Shown one piece after another: positions 9,185 through 17,452 of a stretch of 64,000 nucleotides of DNA. A program made the position numbers and the translations under genes. The stretch is from Sphingomonadales bacterium (GTDB taxonomy: Bacteria > Pseudomonadota > Alphaproteobacteria > Sphingomonadales > Sphingomonadaceae): positions 744,001 through 808,000 of the forward strand of contig JADJAC010000002.1 in NCBI GenBank assembly GCA_016704425.1. The letters run 5' to 3'. The notes beneath the pieces are model-generated. The model saw only the letters and a program-made list of their open reading frames with translations. It did not search any database and was not told the DNA's origin. Position 1 is the first letter of the stretch, and every line of letters begins with the position of its first letter.

Positions 9185-10354
9185 ATGGCGACAGCCTATA
9201 TTGTTGATGCCGTCCGCACTGCTGGCGGAAAGCGCGGGGGAAGATTGGCCGGCGTTCATCCGGTCGATCTGGGCGCCGCTGTTTTCGATGCGATCGCTGA
9301 ACGGAACAGCTTCGATACCAGCGCGATCGATGACGTCATCACCGGGTGCGTTTCTCAGGGTGGCCAGCAGACAATGGATCTCGGCCGGAATGCGGTGCTT
9401 GCATCGAAACTGCCGGACAGCATCCCTGCCGTCACGATCGACCGTCAATGCGGATCGTCACAGCAGGCCATGATGTTTGCCGCGCAGGCCGTTATGTCCG
9501 GCACACAGGATATCGTGCTGGCGAGCGGGATTGAGAGCATGACGCGCGTGCCTATGGGCGCTGTCGCGACGCTTTTCATGAAGGAGGGCCTTGGACACTA
9601 CAAGTCGCCCCGCCTTGAGGAAAAATACCCGAACATCATGTTCAGCCAGTTCATGGGTGCCGAAATGATCGTCAAGAAGCACGGCTTCACCAAGGATGAT
9701 CTGGATGCCTTTGCCCTGGAAAGTCATTTGCGCGCCAAGGCAGCGACCGAAGCCGGCCACTTCAAGAATGAGATCGTCGTGCTGGACATTGAAACGCCCG
9801 AAGGCATGGCAAAACACAGCGTTGATGAGGGCATTCGTTTCGAGGCCACCCTTGAAGGGATTGCCGGCGTCAAATTGCTGCAGGAAGGCGGTGCCATTAC
9901 GGCTGCCACAAGTTCTCAAATCTGTGACGGCGCGTCTGCCGCACTGATCGTTTCGGAGCAGGCCCTCAAGGATCATGGCCTGACGCCGCGTGCGCGCATC
10001 CATCACATTTCGGTTACCGCAGGGGACCCGATCATCATGCTTGAAGAACCGCTTTTTGCGACAGAAAAGGCCCTCAAAAAGGCCGGCATGAAGATTGAGG
10101 ACATCGATGCCTATGAAGTGAACGAAGCCTTTGCTCCGGTACCGCTTGCCTGGATGAAATATCTGGGAGCCCCGCATTCGCGCCTCAACCAGCATGGCGG
10201 TGCAATTGCACTCGGCCATCCGCTGGGCGCGTCCGGCACCAAACTCATGGCGACGCTGCTCGGCGTCCTCGACGCGACCGGCGGCAAATATGGCTTGCAG
10301 ACAATGTGTGAAGGTGGCGGTCAGGCGAACGTCACGATCATCGAACGTCTTTAA
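9185..10354 (+). CDS. Acetyl-CoA acyltransferase (thiolase)
   Basis: This 389-residue protein has all thiolase landmarks: nucleophilic Cys89 in DRQCGSSQQA, the NEAFA motif, the active-site His in HGGAIALGHPLGASG, and the second catalytic Cys in MCEGGGQANV. It performs the last step of a beta-oxidation cycle or its reversal. AAGGAG lies nine bases before the ATG. The next gene (HSD10-type dehydrogenase) starts 23 bases downstream, followed by a thioesterase, so the three look like a small acyl-CoA operon. Whether the substrate is a fatty or steroid side-chain acyl-CoA is not shown by the sequence. Confidence 0.92.
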   Translation: MATAYIVDAVRTAGGKRGGRLAGVHPVDLGAAVFDAIAERNSFDTSAIDDVITGCVSQGGQQTMDLGRNAVLASKLPDSIPAVTIDRQCGSSQQAMMFAAQAVMSGTQDIVLASGIESMTRVPMGAVATLFMKEGLGHYKSPRLEEKYPNIMFSQFMGAEMIVKKHGFTKDDLDAFALESHLRAKAATEAGHFKNEIVVLDIETPEGMAKHSVDEGIRFEATLEGIAGVKLLQEGGAITAATSSQICDGASAALIVSEQALKDHGLTPRARIHHISVTAGDPIIMLEEPLFATEKALKKAGMKIEDIDAYEVNEAFAPVPLAWMKYLGAPHSRLNQHGGAIALGHPLGASGTKLMATLLGVLDATGGKYGLQTMCEGGGQANVTIIERL

Positions 10355-10377
10355 TCCTCCCAGCAAAAGGAAAACCC

Positions 10378-11163
10378 ATGAAACTCGATTCATCCATTTC
10401 GGCCGTTGTCACGGGCGGCGCATCCGGCCTTGGCGCGGCAACCGCGCGCGTCCTCGCTGCGAAGGGCGTGAAGGTTGCCATCTTCGACCTCCAGAAGGAA
10501 AAGGGCGAAGCCGTTGCTGCCGAAATCGGCGGCGTATTCTGTGAAGTGAACGTGACCAGCGATGAGAGCGTCGCTGCCGGTTTTGCAAAGGCTCGCGCCG
10601 CTAATGGGCAGGAGCGAATTCTCGTCAACTGCGCCGGCACCGGTGCAGCCATGAAGACCGCAAGCCGTTCAAAGGAAGATGGTTCGATCAAGTTCTACCC
10701 GCCTTCGGCGTTTGACTGGCTGATCCAGATCAACCTTGTGGGCACATTCCGGTGCATTGCCATGTCTGCGGCTGGCATGATGACGCTGGACCCGGCCAAT
10801 GAAGACGGGGAGCGCGGCGCCATCGTCAACACGGCATCGGTTGCTGGCGAAGACGGCCAGATGGGCCAAGTTGCCTATTCGGCGTCCAAGGCCGGTGTCA
10901 TCGGCATGACACTTCCGATCGCACGTGACCTCATGAGCGAAGGCATTCGCGTCAACACCATTCTCCCGGGCATTTTCGAAACCCCGCTGATGATGGGTGC
11001 TCCGCAGAATGTGAAGGATGCCTTGGCTGCGTCCGTTCCGTTCCCCAAGCGCCTCGGCAAGCCGGAGGAATATGCCCATCTCGCGCTCACCATGATCGAG
11101 AACGGCTATTTCAACGGCGAGGACGTCCGCCTCGACGGCGCAATTCGCATGGCACCACGCTGA
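10378..11163 (+). CDS. SDR dehydrogenase, HSD10-like 3-hydroxyacyl-CoA dehydrogenase
   Basis: A classical SDR of 261 residues with cofactor motif TGGASGLG at residues 12-19, NCAGTG, and catalytic Ser-Tyr-Lys in NTASVAGEDGQMGQVAYSASK. The insertion after NCAGTG and the sequence around FETPLM resemble type II 3-hydroxyacyl-CoA dehydrogenases (HSD17B10 family), which use NAD to oxidise 3-hydroxyacyl-CoA and in some cases hydroxysteroids. Its position directly after a thiolase supports the acyl-CoA role. AAGGA precedes the ATG. Confidence 0.85.
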   Translation: MKLDSSISAVVTGGASGLGAATARVLAAKGVKVAIFDLQKEKGEAVAAEIGGVFCEVNVTSDESVAAGFAKARAANGQERILVNCAGTGAAMKTASRSKEDGSIKFYPPSAFDWLIQINLVGTFRCIAMSAAGMMTLDPANEDGERGAIVNTASVAGEDGQMGQVAYSASKAGVIGMTLPIARDLMSEGIRVNTILPGIFETPLMMGAPQNVKDALAASVPFPKRLGKPEEYAHLALTMIENGYFNGEDVRLDGAIRMAPR

Positions 11164-11176
11164 GGCGCAGAATCAG

Positions 11177-11614
11177 GTGGGAAAACCGGAAAGCTGGCGG
11201 CTCATCCCCGCCAGCTACCCCATATTGCTTGACGTCCAGACCCGGTTTCAGGATCTCGATCCGAACGGGCATCTGAATAATGTCGCCTTTGCGGCGTTGT
11301 TTGAACACGGCCGTGTCCGCCTCAATCGCGATGTCCGCCCGATGGGCGAACGGCCGGGCAATGAACGGACAATGGTCGCCGCTGTCACAATCAACTATCT
11401 GCGCGAAGGCAGCTATCCGGATGACGTCGTCGTTGCATCAGGCATCGGCCGGATTGGTACTTCAAGCTGGACAATAGAGCAGGCGATGTTCCAGCATGGC
11501 CTCTGCATCGCCACCTGCGATACGGTTGTGGTGTGCCGGACGGATAACGCTGCCCAGCCGCTTCGAATCGAACTTCGGGAGCAGCTTGAAAAGATGCTTA
11601 CGACGGGCAGCTAA
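11177..11614 (+). CDS. Acyl-CoA thioesterase, hotdog fold (YbgC/FadM type)
   Basis: The 145-residue protein has the 4-hydroxybenzoyl-CoA thioesterase signature: a strand ending in TRFQDLDPNGHLNNVAF, where the Asp-Pro-Asn-Gly-His-x-Asn-Asn segment is the active-site loop, followed by a helix with EHGRV. It would hydrolyse short or aromatic acyl-CoA thioesters in the cytoplasm. GTG is the only reasonable start, 13 bases after the dehydrogenase stop; the ribosome binding site is weak. It forms the end of the thiolase operon and overlaps the Zur gene on the opposite strand by four bases. Confidence 0.83.
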   Translation: MGKPESWRLIPASYPILLDVQTRFQDLDPNGHLNNVAFAALFEHGRVRLNRDVRPMGERPGNERTMVAAVTINYLREGSYPDDVVVASGIGRIGTSSWTIEQAMFQHGLCIATCDTVVVCRTDNAAQPLRIELREQLEKMLTTGS

Positions 11615-12111
11615 TCGCAGTCCGAACAGGTCCCGCGCACCTCGATCACCGGCCGCACCGGATGGAAGCCGGCCTTCTCGGCTGCCGAACGGACTCCGGA
11701 TGACAGTTTGTCATCGTCGATATGCGTAGTTTGCCCGCAACTGTCGCAAACGAGGAAGATGCAATCATGCACACAATCCGGGTGTGCATTGGCAAGATAG
11801 GCGTTGGCGCTCTCAACCCGCATCGCAAGGTTTGAACCCACGAACAAGTCAAGGATGCGATAAACGCTGTTCGCGGCAACGCGCTTCCCGCGCGCCTTCG
11901 AAACGGCTTCGGCAATGTCATAGGCAGAGGCTGGCTTATCAAAACCCGCAAGAGCGTCGAAGATGCTGGCGCGCATTTCGGTCCATTGCTCGCCTGATTT
12001 GAGCAGGGTCATCCGTGCCGCTTCGGCAAGCGACGGGCCGTGGTGAAGCGTGTGGTCATGCGCTGTGTTTGGACATGGATCAAATCTAGGCGCCTGCGCG
12101 CGCCTGCGCAA
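11611..12111 (-). CDS. zur: Fur-family metal regulator, probably Zur
   Basis: The winged-helix DNA-binding region spans about residues 40-100 (FDKPASAYDIAEAVSKARGKRV, NSVYRILDLF). The dimerisation part contains HDCIFLVCDSCGQTTHI and the C-terminus CSDCD, giving the two CxxC pairs of the structural zinc site found in Fur/Zur proteins. The missing extended His cluster and the neighbouring MerC favour Zur over Fur. The start is doubtful: the frame opens at a TTG (12111), while an ATG (about 12071) that would give a natural MSKHS start is out of frame; the next in-frame ATG at 12012 would cut into the HTH lead helix. Confidence 0.8.
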   Translation of the reverse strand: MRRRAQAPRFDPCPNTAHDHTLHHGPSLAEAARMTLLKSGEQWTEMRASIFDALAGFDKPASAYDIAEAVSKARGKRVAANSVYRILDLFVGSNLAMRVESANAYLANAHPDCVHDCIFLVCDSCGQTTHIDDDKLSSGVRSAAEKAGFHPVRPVIEVRGTCSDCD

Positions 12112-12113
12112 GG

Positions 12114-12518
12114 TTACCAGTGTGCGCGACGGTTAAGATCATGACCCAGAGCGACGATCAGGACACCAAGAATTGAATAGATGGTCTCCTGCCCGCCTTC
12201 GTGCGGCAAGGTCAGCGCACCCGCCATTACCCCCAGACCAAGCGAGCCAACCCAGACCGGCAATGCGTAGCCATGCTGCATGACTCCACGGCCCAGCGCG
12301 ATTGCCCCGAGCGCCATGGCCAATACCAACCCAATCTCATGAAAGGCCGGATGCAGCAGTATCCCGCCTGCTGCCGCAAGCGCTGTGACGATCACCGCGC
12401 TCAGGATGCAGTGCGCAAGGCAAAGGCCGGAAAGGCCAATGGCCAGTCGGTCAAGACCCCCTTGTTTCAGCACCGCGTTCAACACATCCGATTCCTTCTC
12501 GTCATGATATAATGGCAC
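12114..12518 (-). CDS. MerC-domain integral membrane protein
   Basis: A small four-helix membrane protein: helix 1 contains LSGLCLAHCILSAVIV, whose paired Cys residues (SGLCLAHC) match the metal-binding pair of MerC mercury transporters. Three further hydrophobic stretches follow, ending LGHDLNRRAHW. It lies two bases upstream of the Zur-like gene on the same strand, so a divalent-metal role linked to zinc is plausible; no other mer genes are present, so mercury resistance should not be assumed. The frame begins with GTG at 12518, but a GTG at 12485 with AAGGA seven bases upstream is a better-supported start, giving 123 residues. Confidence 0.78.
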   Translation of the reverse strand: MPLYHDEKESDVLNAVLKQGGLDRLAIGLSGLCLAHCILSAVIVTALAAAGGILLHPAFHEIGLVLAMALGAIALGRGVMQHGYALPVWVGSLGLGVMAGALTLPHEGGQETIYSILGVLIVALGHDLNRRAHW

Positions 12519-12605
12519 TTCCTTGAGAAAGATACAACATTACATTCATCGGAACGCCAGAATATTTGTTGAAAGCGCACCGCATCGGCAGCATAGGAAC
12601 CGCCG

Positions 12606-13631
12606 ATGAACCGTCTGCGTCCCAATGCGATTGCCAACTGGCTTCTGGCGGTTGCGCTTCTTGTCTTTGCAATGGTCGTTGTTGGCGGCATCACCCGGCT
12701 GACCGAATCCGGACTCTCAATCACTGAATGGAAGCCGGTTTCCGGTGCTATTCCTCCGTTGAACGAAGCCGCCTGGCTGGACGCGTTCGCAAAATACCGC
12801 CAGATTCCCGAATATCAGCTGATCAACAAGGGCATGACCCTTGCGCAGTTCAAGTTCATCTATTTCTGGGAATTCATGCACCGTCTGCTCGGGCGACTGA
12901 TTGGTGTTGCCTTTGCCTTGCCACTGGCCTGGTTCGCGCTGCGTCGTGCGATTCCCAAGGGCTATGGCTGGCGGTTGTCTGCCTTGCTGGCACTGGGCGG
13001 CCTTCAGGGTGCGATTGGCTGGTGGATGGTCGCTTCGGGACTGACGCTAAGAACCGACGTGAGCCATTACCGGCTCGCAACGCATTTGCTGACCGCGCTA
13101 TTCATCCTGGGCGGACTCATCTGGACCGCGCTCGATCTCAAGGCGCTGGCGATGGACCCCAGGTCACGCCCCGCAAGAATCACCGGACTTGGTGCCGCCG
13201 TCTTGGTCGTTCTGGCAATCCAGCTCTTGTTTGGCGCCTACACTGCAGGTCTCAACGCCGGGCTCGTCAGCAATCAATGGCCACTGATGAACGGTCAATT
13301 CTTTCCAGGAGCTACTCAAACGGGCCGTTCCTTCTTTGATGCAACCTTCAACGATCCCGCGATCATCCATTTCATCCACCGCTGGTGGGCCTGGGTCGTG
13401 GTCGTGGTGCTCGTGGTTCTGGCAAGGCGCGTGAAGGCTTCAGGGGAAAGACGCGTGTCCATTGCCATTCATAGCGCGTTTGGAACACAGATCATTCTCG
13501 GCATTGCCACTGTCATGACGAACGTCAGCCTGACCATAGCGGTCCTGCATCAGGCAGTCGGCGCGCTTGTCGTGGCAGCCACGGTCTGGGGCGTTCATAT
13601 TATTGGGCGTCGCAAGGAAAGCCTCTCCTGA
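12606..13631 (+). CDS. ctaA: Heme A synthase, COX15/CtaA family
   Basis: This 341-residue polytopic protein converts heme O to heme A for cytochrome c oxidase in the inner membrane. Seen in it are eight hydrophobic segments, the signature VVGGITRLTESGLSI, and the heme-ligand histidine regions EFMHRLLGR, SHYRLATHL, HFIHRWWAW and LHQAVGALV, as expected of the alphaproteobacterial type-2 enzyme. It is divergent from the MerC gene, with 87 bases between. The start ATG at 12606 fits the family N-terminus. Confidence 0.94.
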   Translation: MNRLRPNAIANWLLAVALLVFAMVVVGGITRLTESGLSITEWKPVSGAIPPLNEAAWLDAFAKYRQIPEYQLINKGMTLAQFKFIYFWEFMHRLLGRLIGVAFALPLAWFALRRAIPKGYGWRLSALLALGGLQGAIGWWMVASGLTLRTDVSHYRLATHLLTALFILGGLIWTALDLKALAMDPRSRPARITGLGAAVLVVLAIQLLFGAYTAGLNAGLVSNQWPLMNGQFFPGATQTGRSFFDATFNDPAIIHFIHRWWAWVVVVVLVVLARRVKASGERRVSIAIHSAFGTQIILGIATVMTNVSLTIAVLHQAVGALVVAATVWGVHIIGRRKESLS

Positions 13632-13982
13632 TTCAACACGCCCTGCTTCGAGTCGCCTTGTTCGTGCCTTCCTCTCCGTTTATTTCCATCCTCAGCCGTT
13701 GCCCCTGTTGGCATCGACAAATGCAACCGTCGCCAGGAACGTGATCGGCGGAGCGAATCGGACCAATTGGTCGATTGTCCACTTTGCTACCCTCGACAGA
13801 AGCGTTCTGCTCCGGAATTCTGAGGAGCCTGACCCGCAGCATGTGAATTTGCCAGTGGTATCATAATACCCGTTTCAAAAACCGCCCATATCCTTGACTT
13901 TCCGCAAATTCGCTGCAAAAGGCCCGCCATCGACGCGGGGCATTTGCTCCGCGCGTTTTCGTTCTAGATGAGGTCCAGCCCT
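13632..13982. other. Intergenic region before rplM; no gene seen
   Basis: The 351 bases between ctaA and rplM contain only short overlapping frames without family resemblance or codon bias. A TTGACT at 13894 could be a minus-35 element for the ribosomal protein operon, but I see no matching minus-10 at the right distance. No stable terminator or known L13 leader structure could be drawn with confidence. Confidence 0.4.
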
Positions 13983-14462
13983 ATGAAGGCGCTTATGAAG
14001 ACGACCAAGGCGGTCAAACCGGCAGAGGTCGAAAAGAAATGGCTGTTGGTCGATGCTGACGGCCTCGTCGTTGGCCGTGCCGCCACGATCATTGCCAATA
14101 TCCTGCGCGGCAAGCACAAGCCGAGCTTCACCCCGCACGTTGATTGCGGTGACAATGTGGTTGTCATCAATGCGGACAAGATCCGCTTCACCGGCAGGAA
14201 GCTCGACCAGAAGGTCTATTATCGCCACACCGGCTATCCGGGCGGCATCAAGGGCGTGACGGCGGGCAAGATCCTTGAAGGACGCTTCCCTGAGCGTGTG
14301 CTCGAAAAGGCTGTTGAACGGATGATCCCGCGCGGCCCGCTTGGCCGTCAGCAAATGCGCAACCTGCGTATCTTCTCTGGCGCGGAGCACAGCCACACCG
14401 CCCAGAACCCGGAATTTCTCGATATCGCGGCCCGCAACCGCAAGAACAAGGTGGGTGCATAA
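13983..14462 (+). CDS. rplM: 50S ribosomal protein L13
   Basis: The 159-residue protein matches L13 throughout: KKWLLVDADGLVVGRAATIIA at the start, the GDNVVVINADKI segment, TGYPGGIK, MIPRGPLGRQQMRNLRIFSG, and a C-terminal extension typical of alphaproteobacteria. An upstream ATG at 13968 is in frame, but GAGG nine bases before the ATG at 13983 and the family N-terminus favour 13983. L13 binds 23S rRNA early in 50S assembly. Its stop overlaps the rpsI start by one base (TAATG), the usual rplM-rpsI operon. Confidence 0.97.
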   Translation: MKALMKTTKAVKPAEVEKKWLLVDADGLVVGRAATIIANILRGKHKPSFTPHVDCGDNVVVINADKIRFTGRKLDQKVYYRHTGYPGGIKGVTAGKILEGRFPERVLEKAVERMIPRGPLGRQQMRNLRIFSGAEHSHTAQNPEFLDIAARNRKNKVGA

Positions 14463-15001
14463 TGTCTGAAGATACCCGTCAGTCGCTCTCCGATCTCAAG
14501 GACCTCGCCGCCGCCGCGACAGCGGCACCGACTGCGCCTGTTGAAGAAACCGTCGCACCGGCCCCGGTCGTCAAGTCGACTCTCGCTGTTTTGCGTGAAC
14601 GTGAAATCGACGCTCAAGGCCGCTCCTACGCAACTGGCCGCCGCAAGGATGCGGTTGCCCGTGTCTGGCTTAAGCCGGGCACAGGCCGCATCATCGTCAA
14701 CGGCCGCGATCAGACGGCCTATTTCGCGCGTCCGACGCTCCGCCTTGTCATCAACCAGCCGTTTACGATTGCCGACCGTGCCGAACAGTTCGATGTGATC
14801 GCAACCGTCAAAGGCGGCGGGCTTTCGGGGCAGGCTGGTGCCGTGAAGCACGGTATTGCCCAGGCCCTCTCAAAATATGAGCCGACCCTGCGTCCGCTCG
14901 TGAAGGCAGCCGGCTTCCTGACCCGCGACAGCCGCACGGTCGAACGCAAGAAATACGGCCGGGCCAAGGCGCGCAAGAGCTTCCAGTTCTCGAAGCGCTA
15001 G
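14462..15001 (+). CDS. rpsI: 30S ribosomal protein S9
   Basis: The S9 core begins around residue 50 (SYATGRRKDAVARVWLKPG) and ends in the conserved basic tail RAKARKSFQFSKR, whose last residues reach the ribosomal P site. In front lies an Ala/Pro/Thr-rich extension of about 50 residues, as found in many alphaproteobacterial S9 proteins; the total of 179 exceeds the roughly 130 of E. coli S9. It is coupled to rplM and followed by a strong terminator. Confidence 0.97.
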   Translation: MSEDTRQSLSDLKDLAAAATAAPTAPVEETVAPAPVVKSTLAVLREREIDAQGRSYATGRRKDAVARVWLKPGTGRIIVNGRDQTAYFARPTLRLVINQPFTIADRAEQFDVIATVKGGGLSGQAGAVKHGIAQALSKYEPTLRPLVKAAGFLTRDSRTVERKKYGRAKARKSFQFSKR

Positions 15002-15028
15002 GTTCCTTCAAAATTTTGCCAAGCAAGG

Positions 15029-15056
15029 CGGCTTCGGGGAAACCCGGGGCCGTTTT
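15029..15056 (+). terminator. Rho-independent terminator after rpsI
   Basis: A hairpin of ten pairs (two of them G-T) can be drawn from 15029 to 15052 around a GAAA tetraloop, followed directly by TTTT and then GCATTTT. It begins 28 bases after the rpsI stop and is the cleanest intrinsic terminator in the left half of the window. Confidence 0.85.
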
Positions 15057-15069
15057 GCATTTTGGTCCG

Positions 15070-15378
15070 TCATCCCCCCATCAGGACGCGCTCTTCGCCA
15101 TTCTCATAGGCCTTCACACTCACTTCGAGGACATTCGCCTTGGCCAGCACCGCGTTGAATGTCGCCATATGCGGACTTGCAAAATGCGCTGTGATGGCAG
15201 CATTGTCGCGCCAGCGTTCGGTAATGATCAGCGTGTCGGGATCAAGGACATCACGCGCGAAGCCGTAGGCCAGACAGCCGTCTTCAGCCCGGGTTGCGGT
15301 TATCTGCGCTTCCATTTCGGCGCCCAGCCGGTCGATTTCTCCGGCTCCAAGTTTTGCATGCCCCATTACGATGATCAT
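15070..15378 (-). CDS. Putative antibiotic-biosynthesis-monooxygenase (ABM) domain protein
   Basis: A 102-residue single-domain ferredoxin-like protein: MIIVMGHAKLGAGEIDRL, then ATRAEDGCLAYGFARDVLDPDTLIITERW and a helix with AHFASPHMATFNAVL. This matches ABM/quinol monooxygenase-type dimeric proteins, which act on quinones or similar compounds without a cofactor. ATG at 15378 is chosen because GGAGAG precedes it; the longer frame reaching 15453 has no support. It is convergent with rpsI and divergent from yajC. The substrate is unknown. Confidence 0.72.
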   Translation of the reverse strand: MIIVMGHAKLGAGEIDRLGAEMEAQITATRAEDGCLAYGFARDVLDPDTLIITERWRDNAAITAHFASPHMATFNAVLAKANVLEVSVKAYENGEERVLMGG

Positions 15379-15495
15379 TGCATTCTCTCCTCTCTGTCCC
15401 CAATTGACGTGCTTGTTGCGCCGATAGTCCCGATTTGATAGGCCCGCCAGCAATCACGGGGACTTCTCCCCTTACTTTCGCAAACTGGAATTTGG

Positions 15496-15840
15496 ATGCT
15501 TATCACCCCCGCTTACGCTCAGGCCGCCGCAGGTTCCGCTGCCCCGGGAGGAGCCGCCGCTTTCTTCATCCAGATGATGCCGCTCGCGCTCATCTTCATC
15601 ATCTTCTGGTTTCTCCTGATCCGCCCGCAACAGCAGCGTGCGAAACAGCATCGTGCGATGATCGACGCCGTCAAGAAGGGCGACAGCATCGTGACGGGCG
15701 GCGGCCTTGTCGGGAAAGTGACGAAGGTTGAAGGTGACATTGTCGAAGTCGAGATTGCTAGCGGCGTGAAGGTCAAGGCCATCAAGGCGACACTGTCGGA
15801 CATTACCCCGACCGGTTCTTCCAAGCCAGCAAACGACTGA
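15496..15840 (+). CDS. yajC: Preprotein translocase accessory subunit YajC
   Basis: The 114-residue protein has one N-terminal transmembrane helix (about residues 24-43) ending in the signature FLLIRPQQQRAKQHRAMIDAVKKGD, then a small cytoplasmic beta domain (SIVTGGGLVGKVTKVEGD). YajC joins SecDF in the holotranslocon. It is followed seven bases later by secD, then secF, the standard order. Confidence 0.94.
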   Translation: MLITPAYAQAAAGSAAPGGAAAFFIQMMPLALIFIIFWFLLIRPQQQRAKQHRAMIDAVKKGDSIVTGGGLVGKVTKVEGDIVEVEIASGVKVKAIKATLSDITPTGSSKPAND

Positions 15841-15847
15841 ACCCGAA

Positions 15848-17452
15848 ATGCTGGATTTTCCTCGCTGGAAAGTGTGGCTGACCATCGTCACGGTGGTCGT
15901 AGGCGTTGCACTTGCCCTTCCCAGCCTCCTGCCCGAAGGGGTAAGGCAGGTCCTTCCCGCGCGATACGCCGCCACGAGAATCAATCTCGGCCTCGACCTC
16001 AAGGGGGGCAGCCATTTGCTGCTCGAGGCCGATATTGATGATGTTGCAAAGCAACGGCTGGAACGGATGGAGGAAAGTGTCCGCACCGAGATGCGTCGTG
16101 CCGATCCACGTATCGAAATCGGCGATATTTCGACCGTTGGCGGAGAGCTTTCGTTCTTTGTGCGCGACACTCGACAGCTTGATGCTGCGGTCGAAAACGT
16201 CCGCCGGCTGACGACGGGGATTGGCGCAACAGGCCAGCGTGACTGGAATGTTGCTGTCCGGGATTCCAGCCGCATCGTCATGACACCAACCGTTGCTGGC
16301 CTCAATCAGGAGGTCAGCAAAGCCATGGAAACTGCCCGCACGGTCGTGTCCAAGCGCATCGATCCGGATGGGACGCGCGAAGTGACCGTCGTCCGGCAGG
16401 GAGACAATCGCATTCTTGTGCAGGTCCCCGGCCTGCAGGATCCGGAAGGCCTGAAGACCCTGCTTGGAAAGACGGCAAAACTCGAGTTCAAACTGGTCGA
16501 TCAGACCGCCGATCCTGCAAAGGTGGCACAGGGCAACGCGTCTCCCGGCAGCCAGATACTGGCTTACCCGGACGATCCGGCAGGATTGGGCAAGATCGCG
16601 GTTCTGCGCCGCGTCATGGTTTCCGGGGATCAACTTATTGACGCGAACCAGGGTTTTGACCAACAAACCAACGCGCCAATTGTGAACATCCGTTTCAACG
16701 GACAGGGCGGCCGCCGCTTTGCGCGCGTCACACAGGAAAATGTTGGCAAGCCCTTTGCCATCATTCTCGACAATGTTGTCATTTCAGCCCCGAACATCAA
16801 CGAGCCGATCCTTGGCGGCCAAGCTCAGATCTCCGGAAATTTTACAGTTGATAGTGCGAACCAGCTGGCTGTTTCGCTCCGCTCCGGCAAACTGCCCGTG
16901 GCATTGAAGGTTGTCGAGGAATCGACGGTAAGTCCAGAACTCGGGCAGGATTCGATCAACAAGGGTGTGCTCGCTGGCGTGCTGGCGACGCTTGCGCTCG
17001 TGATCTACATGCTCGTCACCTATTTCCGGTTTGGCGTCTACACCACCCTTGCACTTTTCCTGAACGGCATTCTCGTGCTTGGGGGCATGGCGATGTTCAA
17101 CGCGACCCTGACGCTGCCCGGAATCGCCGGGTTTGTCTTGACGATCGGCGCGGCCGTCGATGCAAATGTGCTCATCAATGAACGTATCCGCGAAGAAATC
17201 CGTCGCGGGCGTCAGACGATCCAGTCAGTCGAATTTGGCTATAAGGAAGCCTCCACGGCCATCTTTGATGCAAACATAACCAATGTCATTTCAGCCTTGA
17301 TCCTTTTCTGGTTCGGCTCAGGCCCGATCAAGGGATTCGCTGTCGTGCTTGCGATCGGGATTGCCACATCGGTGTTCACGGGCGTCACATTCACGCGACT
17401 TCTGGTTGCAGACTATCTGCAGCGTAACCGGCCAAAGAGTCTGAACCTATGA
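15848..17452 (+). CDS. secD: Protein translocase subunit SecD
   Basis: SecD uses the proton gradient to help pull exported proteins through SecYEG. The 534-residue sequence shows one N-terminal transmembrane helix, LGLDLKGGSHLLLEAD at the start of periplasmic domain P1, and then five helices with the conserved QDSINKGVLAGVLA, GIAGFVLTIGAAVDANVLINERIREE (including the DxNVLI proton-path Asp) and GFAVVLAIGIATSVFT. It overlaps secF by four bases. Confidence 0.96.
   Translation: MLDFPRWKVWLTIVTVVVGVALALPSLLPEGVRQVLPARYAATRINLGLDLKGGSHLLLEADIDDVAKQRLERMEESVRTEMRRADPRIEIGDISTVGGELSFFVRDTRQLDAAVENVRRLTTGIGATGQRDWNVAVRDSSRIVMTPTVAGLNQEVSKAMETARTVVSKRIDPDGTREVTVVRQGDNRILVQVPGLQDPEGLKTLLGKTAKLEFKLVDQTADPAKVAQGNASPGSQILAYPDDPAGLGKIAVLRRVMVSGDQLIDANQGFDQQTNAPIVNIRFNGQGGRRFARVTQENVGKPFAIILDNVVISAPNINEPILGGQAQISGNFTVDSANQLAVSLRSGKLPVALKVVEESTVSPELGQDSINKGVLAGVLATLALVIYMLVTYFRFGVYTTLALFLNGILVLGGMAMFNATLTLPGIAGFVLTIGAAVDANVLINERIREEIRRGRQTIQSVEFGYKEASTAIFDANITNVISALILFWFGSGPIKGFAVVLAIGIATSVFTGVTFTRLLVADYLQRNRPKSLNL

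Noticed and set aside
9458..10393. Minus-strand frame of 311 codons
   Set aside because: Antisense to the thiolase gene, which has all catalytic motifs.
13632..13982. Possible RNA gene or riboswitch before rplM
   Set aside because: No tRNA fold or known leader could be drawn; short frames lack protein character.
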